From Rhodobacteraceae bacterium LNNU 3342 (GTDB lineage: Bacteria; Pseudomonadota; Alphaproteobacteria; Rhodobacterales; Rhodobacteraceae), in contig VUAW01000003.1 of NCBI GenBank assembly GCA_008711135.1, forward strand, positions 62,001 through 126,000: 64,000 nt of DNA, read 5' to 3'. A program made the position numbers and the translations under genes. A model generated the notes under the pieces. That model worked only from the letters and a program-made list of their open reading frames with translations. It did no database searches and had not been told where the DNA came from. Numbering within the stretch: the stretch's first letter is position 1; each line of letters opens with the position of its first letter. This document shows positions 7,330-15,379 of this stretch, in pieces.

Positions 7330-8457
7330 ATGCAGACGCCCCGCCATATCCTTTTCGTCACCGGAACCCGCGCCGACTTCGGCAAGCTGGAACCGCTTGC
7401 CATCGCCGCCCGGGACGCGGGCTTTCGCGTGTCCTTTTTCGTGACCGGTATGCACATGCTGTCGCGCTATGGGCTGACCAAGATCGAGGTGCACCGAATG
7501 GCCGGTGTCGCCGTGCATGAGTTTCTGAACCAGCGCGAAGGCGACCCGCAGGACATGATCCTTGCCAAGACGGTGCTGGGATTTTCCGACTTTCTGGCCG
7601 AACACCAGCCCGATCTGGTCGTGGTGCATGGCGACCGGGTAGAGGCGCTGGCCTGCGCGCTGGTTTGCGCCACGAACTACGTCCGCTGCGCCCATATCGA
7701 GGGGGGCGAGGTGTCTGGCACGATCGACGAGATCTTTCGCCACTGCAACACCAAGCTGGCCGCCGTTCATTTCGTCAGTTCCGAAGCCGCCCGCAACCGC
7801 GTCATGGCGCTGGGCGAACCGGCCGAGGCGATCCATGCCATCGGCTCGCCCGAACTGGACAAGCACGGCGCGCCATCGGGCGTGACGCTGGACGAGGTTC
7901 GCGCCCGATATGACATCCCCTTCGACGACTATGGCATCTGCGTCTTTCATCCTGTGACATCGGAAGCCGCGAGCATGGGCGATCAGGCGCGGGCGCTCTA
8001 TGGCGCGCTGGAGGCGTCAGGCCGGAACTTCGTCCTGATCCTTCCCAACAACGATCCGGGCTCAGAAGCGATCTTTGCCGTAATCAACGCCCTGCCCGCG
8101 GACCGTTTCCGGCGCATTCCGTCAATGCGCTTTGCATATTTTTCCGAACTAATGAAGAACGCGGCGGTAATGGTCGGCAATTCCAGCGCGGGCGTCCGCG
8201 AGGCGCCCTTCCTTGGCATCCCGAGCCTTGATATCGGCACAAGGCAGACAGGCCGTGCGCAGGCGCCATCGCTGTTTTCCTGCGCGGCAGGCGATGCGGC
8301 GGCAATTGGTGATTTCCTGACGCGGGAATGGGGCAAGCGCTATCCGGCCCATACCGCCTTTGGCGAGGGACGCGCGGCGGACCGGTTCGTGGGTGTCCTT
8401 CAGGATGATGCCTTCTGGACGCGCCCGCTGCAGAAAGAGTTCAAGGACCTTGGCTGA
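7330..8457 (+). CDS. neuC: NeuC, hydrolysing UDP-N-acetylglucosamine 2-epimerase
   Basis: Converts UDP-GlcNAc to N-acetylmannosamine plus UDP, supplying NeuB. The 375-aa protein has the GT-B epimerase fold: ILFVTGTRADFGKLEPLA at the start, VVHGDRVEALA, the acidic/His stretch HIEGGEVSGTIDE, and VGNSSAGVREAPFLG in the nucleotide-binding C-terminal domain. The ATG at 7330 is chosen because upstream in-frame codons are not family-like. The hydrolysing type fits NeuC/LegG. With no bacillosamine genes nearby and a Neu5Ac-type NeuB, NeuC is preferred. The next gene starts inside its last codons. Confidence 0.92.
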   Translation: MQTPRHILFVTGTRADFGKLEPLAIAARDAGFRVSFFVTGMHMLSRYGLTKIEVHRMAGVAVHEFLNQREGDPQDMILAKTVLGFSDFLAEHQPDLVVVHGDRVEALACALVCATNYVRCAHIEGGEVSGTIDEIFRHCNTKLAAVHFVSSEAARNRVMALGEPAEAIHAIGSPELDKHGAPSGVTLDEVRARYDIPFDDYGICVFHPVTSEAASMGDQARALYGALEASGRNFVLILPNNDPGSEAIFAVINALPADRFRRIPSMRFAYFSELMKNAAVMVGNSSAGVREAPFLGIPSLDIGTRQTGRAQAPSLFSCAAGDAAAIGDFLTREWGKRYPAHTAFGEGRAADRFVGVLQDDAFWTRPLQKEFKDLG

Positions 8458-9739
8458 CGGCGCGGGCACCGGGGCGCTGCTGCGGGCCTGGCTTGGTCTC
8501 AGCCGCGTTATCGCCCCTGCAGCGCGGTGGCATCTGCAGCGGCGCGTGGCGCGCGGCAAGGAAGACCCGGCGCGGGTGCAGGAAAAGATGGGCCTGCCCA
8601 CCCTGCCCCGGCCCGAAGGCCCGCTGGTCTGGATGCATGCCGTAGGGGTGGGCGAGGTTCTGGCCCTGCCCGCGCTGGTGACGGCGCTGCGGGCGCGGGC
8701 ACCGGGGATGTCGGTACTGATCACCTCATCTTCCCGCACATCGGCGGCGGCGCTGGCGCCCAACCTTCCCGAAGGGGCGCTGCACCAGTACCTGCCGCTG
8801 GACGCCGCGCCCTTCATCCGCAGCTTCCTGGATCACTGGCGGCCCAATCTGTCAGTCTGGGCGGAACGCGACGTCTGGCCCGCGCTGATCGAGGCGACAC
8901 ACCGGCGTGGCATCCCGCTGGCGCTGGTGAACGGGCGGATGAACACTGCGTCCTTTCAGGCCAAGGCAAAGGCGGGCCGGCTCTACCGCGACCTTTATGT
9001 CCGGTTCCGACATGTGGGCGTTCAGGACACAGAAACCGCCGCGCATTTCCGGACGCTGGGCGTGCCCGAGGCGCGGATCGTGGTGACCGGGACGCTCAAG
9101 GCGGGGGCGGATCCGCTGGCCGACCAGCCAGAGGCGCGGGCACAGGTGGCGGCGGTTCTGGGCGGGCGGCGGATCTGGCTTGCGGCTTCGACCCATCCGG
9201 AGGATGAGCCGGTCGTTCTGGCGGCCCAGCGCCTGCTGCCGGACCGGGCGAGACGCACGCTGGTCATCGCCCCCCGCGATCCCGCCCGCGCCCCGGCAGT
9301 GGCCGAGGCCGCGCGGGTCGAAGGGTTGGATGCGCTGGTCCTTGGCCCGGGCAATGCAGTGGAACGGGCAGCCGAGGTGCTGGTGGTGGCGGAAATCGGG
9401 CAGCTCGGGCTCTGGTACCGGCTGGCCGAGGCGGCCTTTGTCGGCGGGTCGTTCGGGATCGGCGGTCACAACCCGTACGAACCCGCGCGGCTCGATTGCG
9501 CGATCCTGCACGCGCCGAACGTCGTCAACTTTGCCGAGGATTACGCCGCCTTTCACGCAGCCGATGCGGCGCGGGAAGTACAGGATGCGGAAACGCTCGC
9601 CCAAGCCCTGCAGGACCCGGATCTTGCCGCCCAACGCCCCCGGGCGGCAGCAGTCGCCGCCCGCGGGCGTGCCATGGTCGAGGCCGAGGCTGAAAGGCTC
9701 TTGTCTCTGGCCCTGCCGCGGCTACACCCGGGCGCATGA
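8450..9739 (+). CDS. GT30 (KdtA/WaaA-like) glycosyltransferase A
   Basis: A 429-aa protein of the family that transfers Kdo from CMP-Kdo to lipid A. The N-terminal domain has ARGKEDPARVQEKMG, then WMHAVGVGEV; E69 matches the catalytic-base Glu of the family. It continues with YLPLDAAP and LSVWAERDVWPALI. The C-terminal domain ends with GGHNPYEPARL, where GT30 proteins bind CMP. A TTG at 8450 is the only reasonable start; it overlaps the neuC stop by 8 bases. It lies between neuC and the second GT30 gene, with a 4-base overlap downstream. The usual partner lpxK is absent. It is either a Kdo transferase or a transferase for the CMP-sialate made by this operon. Confidence 0.8.
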   Translation: MADGAGTGALLRAWLGLSRVIAPAARWHLQRRVARGKEDPARVQEKMGLPTLPRPEGPLVWMHAVGVGEVLALPALVTALRARAPGMSVLITSSSRTSAAALAPNLPEGALHQYLPLDAAPFIRSFLDHWRPNLSVWAERDVWPALIEATHRRGIPLALVNGRMNTASFQAKAKAGRLYRDLYVRFRHVGVQDTETAAHFRTLGVPEARIVVTGTLKAGADPLADQPEARAQVAAVLGGRRIWLAASTHPEDEPVVLAAQRLLPDRARRTLVIAPRDPARAPAVAEAARVEGLDALVLGPGNAVERAAEVLVVAEIGQLGLWYRLAEAAFVGGSFGIGGHNPYEPARLDCAILHAPNVVNFAEDYAAFHAADAAREVQDAETLAQALQDPDLAAQRPRAAAVAARGRAMVEAEAERLLSLALPRLHPGA

Positions 9740-11076
9740 CCCTGAACCCACCTCTTCCGCTTGCCATGCGCCTGCTGGTTCTGGCCTATCGGCTGTTCTG
9801 GTACCCGGCGCTGCCGCTGGTGCTGATCTATTTCCTGCTGCGCGGCCGAAAAGACCCGGCCTATCGCGCGCATATGGCGGAACGCTTCGGCGGCGGGCCT
9901 GCGCTTGCGGATGCGGTCTGGATTCACGCGGTGTCCCTGGGGGAAATGCGATCCGCCGTGCCGCTGGTCCGGGCGCTGCTGGACCGGGGGGAGCGGGTGG
10001 TGACGACCCACCTGACCCCCGCCGGTCGTCGCGCCGCCGAAACCGCCTTTGCCATGGAAATCGCCCAAGGTCGATTGGTCGCCCGCTACCTGCCGCTGGA
10101 ATTTCCCTGGGCCTTCCGCCGGTTCTTTGCCCAAGGCCGCCCCCGCCTTGCACTGGTGATGGAGATCGAGGTCTGGCCGGAAATGATCCTGTCAGCGCGG
10201 CGGGCGGGTGTGCCGCTGTTTCTAGCGAACAGCCAGTATCCCGCCCGCAGCTTTGCCCGCGACAGGCGGCTGGGACGCGCCCATCCGATCCGAGCGGTGC
10301 ATGGGGTTCTGGCGAAATCCGCCGCACTTGCCGAACGCTTTCGCGCGCTGGGCGCCCCGAACGTGCATGTCTGCGGAGAGTTGCGCTTTGACCAGCCAAT
10401 TCCCCCGCACCTGCTGGAGGCTGCCGCCGCGCTGCGCCCCCAGATTGGAGACCGGCCCATCGTCACGCTTGCCAGCGTGGTCGAGGGGGAGGATGCGCTT
10501 TACCTCGATACCTACCGGCAGGTGCAGGCGCGGTTTCGGGAACAGGGCCAGACGCCGCCCCTGTTCATCCACGTCCCGCGCGCGCCCGAACGCTTTGCAG
10601 AGGTAGGCGACATGCTGGCCGCCGAAGGCCAGCGGCTTCAGCGCCGGTCGGCCCTGCTGGACGGGGACCTGCGCCTGCGCGAACTGCTGGACCCAGCGCT
10701 GGACGTGCTGCTGGGGGATTCCCTGGGCGAGATGTATTTCTACCTTGCTCTGGCCGATCTGGTCGTGGTGGGTGGCGGCTTCGTCGAAAAAGGCGCCCAT
10801 AACGTGATCGAGCCACTGGCCCTGCGCAAGCCGGTGCTGGTTGGCCCCCATGTCTGGACCATAGAATATCCCGGGGTGGAGGCGGAGGCCGCCGGCGTCA
10901 TGACCATCTGCCGGACCAAAGAGGCGCTTGCGGCCGAAATACTGGACCTTCTGCCCCTCAGCGATAGACTTTCCCTCATGGCAGACCGAACCGAAGGCTT
11001 TTTCGCCGAACATGCGGGGGCCACGGCCCGCACGATGCAGGTCATCGCGCCCTATCTGAAGGGGAACGCCACATGA
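9736..11076 (+). CDS. GT30 (KdtA/WaaA-like) glycosyltransferase B
   Basis: A 446-aa protein with an N-terminal membrane-anchoring stretch (about residues 10-35, LLVLAYRLFWYPALPLVL), then RGRKDPAYRAHMAERFG and WIHAVSLGEM with E70 as the likely catalytic base. THLTPAGR, YLPLEFP and LVMEIEVWPEM are canonical GT30 signatures, and KGAHNVIEPLAL is the CMP-site motif. It differs strongly from the upstream copy (for example MEIEVWP against WAERDVWP), so the two are not a recent duplication. Both ends overlap neighbours by ATGA (9736-9739 and 11073-11076), tying it to neuA. Confidence 0.85.
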   Translation: MTLNPPLPLAMRLLVLAYRLFWYPALPLVLIYFLLRGRKDPAYRAHMAERFGGGPALADAVWIHAVSLGEMRSAVPLVRALLDRGERVVTTHLTPAGRRAAETAFAMEIAQGRLVARYLPLEFPWAFRRFFAQGRPRLALVMEIEVWPEMILSARRAGVPLFLANSQYPARSFARDRRLGRAHPIRAVHGVLAKSAALAERFRALGAPNVHVCGELRFDQPIPPHLLEAAAALRPQIGDRPIVTLASVVEGEDALYLDTYRQVQARFREQGQTPPLFIHVPRAPERFAEVGDMLAAEGQRLQRRSALLDGDLRLRELLDPALDVLLGDSLGEMYFYLALADLVVVGGGFVEKGAHNVIEPLALRKPVLVGPHVWTIEYPGVEAEAAGVMTICRTKEALAAEILDLLPLSDRLSLMADRTEGFFAEHAGATARTMQVIAPYLKGNAT

Positions 11077-11741
11077 ACCTGCCGCTGGTCGCCATTGTCC
11101 CCGTCCGGGGCGGCTCCAAGGGCCTGCCGGGCAAGAATATCCGGCCGCTGGCAGGCAAGCCGCTATACCGTCACGCGCTGGATCAGGGGCAGGCGGCGGG
11201 CGCGGAACTTTGCCTGCTGTCCACCGACATTCCGGAACTGCTGGAGGCCGATCACGGGCCGGCGGTGCGCGCCCTGCCCCGCCCGGCCGATCTGGCCCGC
11301 GATGACACGCCCATGGACCCGGTGCTGGCCCATGCGCTGGCCGCCCTTGAAGGCCCAGCGCAGGTGGTGCTGCTGCAGGCAACGTCCCCGCTGCGGCAGG
11401 TCGATGACATCCGCCGCGCGGTAGCGCTTCATGCGGCTGGCGGGTTCGACCTGGTCATGAGCGTCACGCCAACCCCCGCCAGCATCCTGAAATACGGGAT
11501 GATAGAGAGCGGGCGCTTTCAGCCGGTGGCGCGGGCCGAATATTGCTTCATGAACCGCCAGTCGCTGCCGCCCGTATTCCGCCCGAACGGCGCCGTCTAT
11601 GTGTTCGATGCTGACTGGTTCCGCGGGCGCGGCCGGCTTGCCACCGACAACATCGGCGCGGTCGAGATGCCCGAGGAGCGGTCCTGGGACATCGATTCCG
11701 CCGAGGATTTCGCGCGGGTAGAGGCGATAATGCGATCATGA
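11073..11741 (+). CDS. neuA: NeuA, CMP-N-acetylneuraminate cytidylyltransferase
   Basis: Activates sialic acid with CTP to give CMP-Neu5Ac. The 222-aa protein starts with the nucleotide-binding motif IVPVRGGSKGLPGKN (about residues 8-22), has LLQATSPLR at about 98-106, and ends with the family's WDIDSAEDF segment. It is smaller than bifunctional NeuA proteins and lacks an esterase domain. It is coupled by ATGA to the GT30 gene before it and the SDR gene after it. With NeuC and NeuB it gives a complete route from UDP-GlcNAc to CMP-sialate within 7 kb. KdsB-like specificity is unlikely because a separate kdsB is at 52387. Confidence 0.9.
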   Translation: MNLPLVAIVPVRGGSKGLPGKNIRPLAGKPLYRHALDQGQAAGAELCLLSTDIPELLEADHGPAVRALPRPADLARDDTPMDPVLAHALAALEGPAQVVLLQATSPLRQVDDIRRAVALHAAGGFDLVMSVTPTPASILKYGMIESGRFQPVARAEYCFMNRQSLPPVFRPNGAVYVFDADWFRGRGRLATDNIGAVEMPEERSWDIDSAEDFARVEAIMRS

Positions 11742-12607
11742 ACACCCTGCTCTCTCTCGGTCATGGGTACAGCGCCCGCGTCCTGGGGCGCCGCCTGATT
11801 GCCCAGGGCTGGACGGTTATCGGCACCACCCGGAGCGCAGAGAAGGCCGAGACGCTGCGCGCCGAGGGGGTGGAGCCGCTGAACTGGCCGGTCGAGGATC
11901 TGTCGCCAGCCCTCTCCCGCGCCACCCATCTGCTAAGTTCGGTCGCGCCTGACGCGGCGGGGGATCCCGTCCTGCTGCAGCATGGCCCCGCGATCGCCGC
12001 AGCCCGCCACCTGCGCTGGGTCGGCTATTTGTCCACCACGGGCGTTTATGGCGATCGCGGCGGGGGTTGGGTAGATGAAGACAGCCCCTTGGCCCCCACA
12101 ACCCGACGCGGTCAGCAACGCGTTCTTGCCGAAGCCGCTTGGCAGTCCCTGTGCCGGCAGGCCGGGCTGCCGCTGCACATCTTCCGGCTTGCCGGTATCT
12201 ATGGCCCCGGCCGCGGCCCATTCGAGAAGGTTCTCAACGGAACCGCCCGCCGCATCATCCGCGAAGGGCAGGTGTTTTCACGTATCCACGTCGATGACAT
12301 CGCTCAGGTTCTTGAAGCGTCGATCCGCCAGCCCAACCCTGGGGCGATCTACAACGTTTGCGATGACGATCCCGCCCCACCCGAAGATGTGATCGCCCAT
12401 GCCGCGGAACTGCTGGGCCTGCCGCTGCCGCCTGCCGTTCCTTATGACGCGGCAGAGATGACGCCGATGGCGCGCAGCTTCTATGCCGAATCAAAACGCG
12501 TCCGGAATCACCGGATCAAGCACGAGCTTGGGGTAAGACTGTGTTATTCCGGTTACAGGGAGGGGCTCGCGGCACTGCTTGCAGAGATGCGAGGACGCGC
12601 CTCATAG
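11738..12607 (+). CDS. SDR-family NAD-dependent epimerase/dehydratase (YeeZ-like)
   Basis: A 289-aa extended short-chain dehydrogenase-like protein. The cofactor loop is GHGYSA rather than the standard GxxGxxG, followed by the NADP-type GTTRS. YLSTTGVYGDRGG and FRLAGIYGPGR are typical of the atypical SDR_a5/YeeZ group. The usual YxxxK is not obvious, so activity is uncertain. It overlaps neuA by 4 bases and is the last gene of the run, which could suggest sugar modification. Homologs of this type also occur as stand-alone genes without known substrates. Confidence 0.7.
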   Translation: MNTLLSLGHGYSARVLGRRLIAQGWTVIGTTRSAEKAETLRAEGVEPLNWPVEDLSPALSRATHLLSSVAPDAAGDPVLLQHGPAIAAARHLRWVGYLSTTGVYGDRGGGWVDEDSPLAPTTRRGQQRVLAEAAWQSLCRQAGLPLHIFRLAGIYGPGRGPFEKVLNGTARRIIREGQVFSRIHVDDIAQVLEASIRQPNPGAIYNVCDDDPAPPEDVIAHAAELLGLPLPPAVPYDAAEMTPMARSFYAESKRVRNHRIKHELGVRLCYSGYREGLAALLAEMRGRAS

Positions 12608-12734
12608 GCGGGAATTTGCCGAAATAACTGCACCTCCAACGGGCACTGCAACCCCAGCTTCACAGGCTTGTTTCCAAGGCTGCCTAAGCCAGTCTACGGC
12701 TCAGTTGCCTAACGGTTAACCACTGACGGGCACG

Positions 12735-12749
12735 TTAACGTTTCCTTAA
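12735..12749. promoter_or_regulatory. CtrA-binding box TTAA-N7-TTAA
   Basis: TTAACGTTTCCTTAA is an exact match to the alphaproteobacterial CtrA consensus TTAA-N7-TTAA, followed by C as is common. It lies 173 bases before the cyclic-nucleotide-binding-like/transglutaminase gene. CtrA control of the three-gene cluster is inferred. Confidence 0.65.
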
Positions 12750-12845
12750 CCAACGAGAGAATATGCAAGATTCAGGGCTCAGACGAACTTTATCCAATTT
12801 TATGCTTCTTGGTTCCATCTGCCTGCATTACCGTCCGGCCCACAA

Positions 12846-12879
12846 CGTGAGGTAGAAGACATATTTTTCCCGCCTCACG
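12846..12879. repeat. inverted repeat CGTGAGG-N20-CCTCACG in the leader
   Basis: A perfect 7-base inverted repeat with a 20-base A/T-rich centre, located 43 bases before the transglutaminase start codon. It could be an operator for a dimeric regulator or an mRNA hairpin that affects translation. Confidence 0.4.
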
Positions 12880-12921
12880 GACTGCCGTTCGTGCCGCGCC
12901 CGTTCTTTGAAAGGTTAGCAG

Positions 12922-14025
12922 ATGTCGTATCTCTCGATTACTTCCAGCAAGCTGAATTTTGCCGCGTGGTTTACTGAAACGCCCATTGGTCTCCGTCTGG
13001 GGCCGCTGACGGAGGTCATCTGGCAGATGGGCACCCTTCATACCATTGAGCCCGGCGACATTGTCATCGCCCAAGGGACCCGAGACCGGGTGCTGCATGT
13101 CATCCTGACGGGGCGCATCCAGGATGGCAAGACGTGGTACGGGCCAGGCAACCATCTAGGAGCCGACGCGATCCTGCATGACCGTCCGGCTGACGAAGAT
13201 GCGGTGGCGACCGAACCGTCGATCATCTGGTCGCTGCGGATGGAGTCGGTCCTGACGCAATCCTCTGGGACCCCTGTTCACACCGCGCTGATCGACGCGC
13301 TCTCGATGCTGGAGCCGCTGTCGCGTGCCGGCGCGGTTCTGCCGCGCTCGCAGGCGGACGCGACTGATTTCTGCGACGTCGACCACCCGCTGATCCAGGA
13401 AACCGCAGCCCGGCTGCGGCGTCCGACCATGGTCGAAACCGCCATTGCGATCTGGGCCTTCGTGCAGGTCATGCCCTATCGGTTCGGCGCCTGGCAGGAA
13501 AGCGCGTCGCAAACTCTTTCGCGCGGGATGGGCATGTGTACGACCAAGTCGAACGTGCAGGTCGCGCTCTACCGGGCCTGCGGGCTTGAGGCGGGCTTCG
13601 TCGAGGTGGGGCTTGAGATGAGCATCCTCGGCCTGCTGATCCCGGACATGTGGCGCTATGCCATGCGGCCGAAGGTCCGGCACTATTTTGCCGCCGTTCG
13701 CCTGGATGGGCGCTGGCATGCCGCGGATGCGACCTTCAACAAGACCTGCCTTGACCTGTTCGCACAGGCGCTTCCCGTCCTGAACGGGATGAAGCCATAC
13801 CGCTTCGGCGTGAACGAGCCATTCAACCCCGGCGCCTTTGTCACCGGCGCCAACCCGTTCGACATCGACGTGCGCCCGGATCTTGCCCATGAAATGAGCA
13901 AGTCGAGCCGCTTCGAGGCGCATCATTTCGACTCTCTCAACACGCGGCTGGACCAGGCACAGGGCTTGCTCCCGCCAACGGTATTGGCGCAAAGTCCGAT
14001 GAAATTCCTAAAAACCGCAGGATGA
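12922..14025 (+). CDS. cyclic-nucleotide-binding-like domain fused to transglutaminase-like domain
   Basis: A 367-aa cytoplasmic protein with no signal peptide. Residues about 30-110 resemble the cNMP-binding jelly roll (IEPGDIVIAQGTRDRVLHVI, GPGNHLGADAIL), although the phosphate-binding cassette is not canonical. Residues about 150-285 look like a transglutaminase/papain-fold core. A Cys in GMGMCTTKSN (C205), a His in RHYFAAV (H253) and an Asp in HAADATFN (D268) form a likely catalytic triad. The ATG at 12922 follows GAAAGG. It overlaps the CoaBC-like gene by ATGA, so the two are made together. The reaction could be proteolysis, amide transfer or peptide modification. I know of no characterised protein with this fusion. 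Confidence 0.7.
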   Translation: MSYLSITSSKLNFAAWFTETPIGLRLGPLTEVIWQMGTLHTIEPGDIVIAQGTRDRVLHVILTGRIQDGKTWYGPGNHLGADAILHDRPADEDAVATEPSIIWSLRMESVLTQSSGTPVHTALIDALSMLEPLSRAGAVLPRSQADATDFCDVDHPLIQETAARLRRPTMVETAIAIWAFVQVMPYRFGAWQESASQTLSRGMGMCTTKSNVQVALYRACGLEAGFVEVGLEMSILGLLIPDMWRYAMRPKVRHYFAAVRLDGRWHAADATFNKTCLDLFAQALPVLNGMKPYRFGVNEPFNPGAFVTGANPFDIDVRPDLAHEMSKSSRFEAHHFDSLNTRLDQAQGLLPPTVLAQSPMKFLKTAG

Positions 14026-15317
14026 CTAAAATGGACCGTTTTACGTGGGATTATTCGGCTCCCACTCCCAGCAGCATGGGCGACCATGACGTGCCGCCGG
14101 CCTCGGGCCGGTTGAAGGGGCGGCGGATCGCCCTGCTGGTGACCGGCGGGATCGCCGCCATGAAGACGCCGGAACTTGCCCGCGGGCTGCGCCGCAACGG
14201 AGCCGAAGTCGTGGCCTTCGCCTCGGACGAGGCGCTGCGCTACGTCGGGCGCGAGGCACTGGAATGGGCGACCCTGAACGAAGTCGTGACCAGCCTGACC
14301 TGGAAGGCCGAACATCTGTCGGACGGGGCGCCTTTCGACGCTTATCTGGTCGCGCCCGCAACCCACAACACCATCGCGAAGATGGCGCATGGGATCGGCG
14401 ACACGGTGGTGACATCGGCGCTGGTTTCGGCGCTTGGCCGGATGGAGCAAGGGCGCTGCAAGGTCATCGTCGCCCCCACCATGCATGGCACGATGCACAA
14501 CAGCCAGCTGGTGGACAATGCGCGGCGGCTTGCGGCGCAGGGGGTGATGTTCGCCCGCCCCCGGGATGCCTATGGCAAGCACAACATGCCGGATACCGAG
14601 TTCCTGTGCGTTTGCGTAGGCCGGGCGCTGAGCGACTCTCCCCTGCGCGGGCGGCGGATCATGGTGACGGCCGGCCCGACGCCGGTACCGATCGACGGGG
14701 TCCGGCGCATCGTCAACCGCTTCCGCGGGCGGCTGGGGGCCGAAATTGCGGCCGAGCTTTTGTGGCGTGGGGCGGATGCGGAACTGCTGCTGGGGGATGG
14801 GGCATGGCGCCCGGCATCCTGGATCGGGGCCAGCATCGCCCGCACCTATGACGACTATCGCCGCATGGTGCTTGAACGGGTGGATCAGGGGCTTTTCGCC
14901 GGGGTATTTTCGGCAGGGGTGGCCGATTACCGGCCAGAGGCAGCTGTGGACGGCAAGATCTCCAGCGGGCAGGCTCAACTGGCGCTGAACCTCGTGCCGA
15001 CGGAAAAGATCATCGACCTGGCCTGCGCCCGGGATCCGGACATGTACTGCGTCGGCTTCAAGTATCTTGAAAAGGTATCGGAGGAAGAGCTGATCCGCGT
15101 CGCCGCCAAGCGGCTGGATCGCGCGGGGCTGGTGATCGCCACAAGGGGCGAGGATACGCGCGGAACCGAACAGCGGGCATTGTTCGTGCGCCAGGAGGGG
15201 GTGACGCCGGTGGACAGCAAGCGCGCCATCGCGGGAGCGCTGGCAGACCATCTGGAGGCCGTCGCCACCGCGGCGGACGACAGGAAGGTGTTGAGCCTCG
15301 CACACCATCGCGAGTAG
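14022..15317 (+). CDS. CoaBC-like flavoprotein (HFCD domain plus DFP/CoaB-like domain)
   Basis: A 431-aa protein with the two-domain plan of CoaBC. The flavoprotein half (about residues 33-205) has LLVTGGIAAMKTPEL, a His at 98 in the usual active-site position and PATHNT at 112-117 (the PASANT FMN motif). The canonical PxMNxxMW is P152-T-M-H-G-T-M158, with His for the key Asn. The substrate-clamp Cys region reads AYGKHNM (183-189), without Cys. The CoaB half has VTAGPTPVPIDGVRRIVN, FSAGVADYRP and KISSGQ. These substitutions make standard phosphopantothenoylcysteine decarboxylation unlikely, so this is probably a repurposed paralog. It is coupled to the transglutaminase gene. Confidence 0.75.
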   Translation: MTKMDRFTWDYSAPTPSSMGDHDVPPASGRLKGRRIALLVTGGIAAMKTPELARGLRRNGAEVVAFASDEALRYVGREALEWATLNEVVTSLTWKAEHLSDGAPFDAYLVAPATHNTIAKMAHGIGDTVVTSALVSALGRMEQGRCKVIVAPTMHGTMHNSQLVDNARRLAAQGVMFARPRDAYGKHNMPDTEFLCVCVGRALSDSPLRGRRIMVTAGPTPVPIDGVRRIVNRFRGRLGAEIAAELLWRGADAELLLGDGAWRPASWIGASIARTYDDYRRMVLERVDQGLFAGVFSAGVADYRPEAAVDGKISSGQAQLALNLVPTEKIIDLACARDPDMYCVGFKYLEKVSEEELIRVAAKRLDRAGLVIATRGEDTRGTEQRALFVRQEGVTPVDSKRAIAGALADHLEAVATAADDRKVLSLAHHRE

Positions 15318-15379
15318 AATACGGGCGGCGCGCGCATCCTGCGGTCGCGCCGCCTGTCCGCTAGCCCGGAGGATCCGCC

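Larger units (their letters stand above)
12608..12921 (+). promoter_or_regulatory. 314-base intergenic control region
   Basis: Gene-free stretch before the transglutaminase gene. It contains a further TTAAC at 12716, a perfect CtrA-type box at 12735-12749 and a long inverted repeat at 12846-12879. No RNA gene or conserved ORF is seen. Its AT content is higher than the surroundings. The layout suggests a regulated promoter followed by a leader of roughly 150 nt. Confidence 0.5.
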
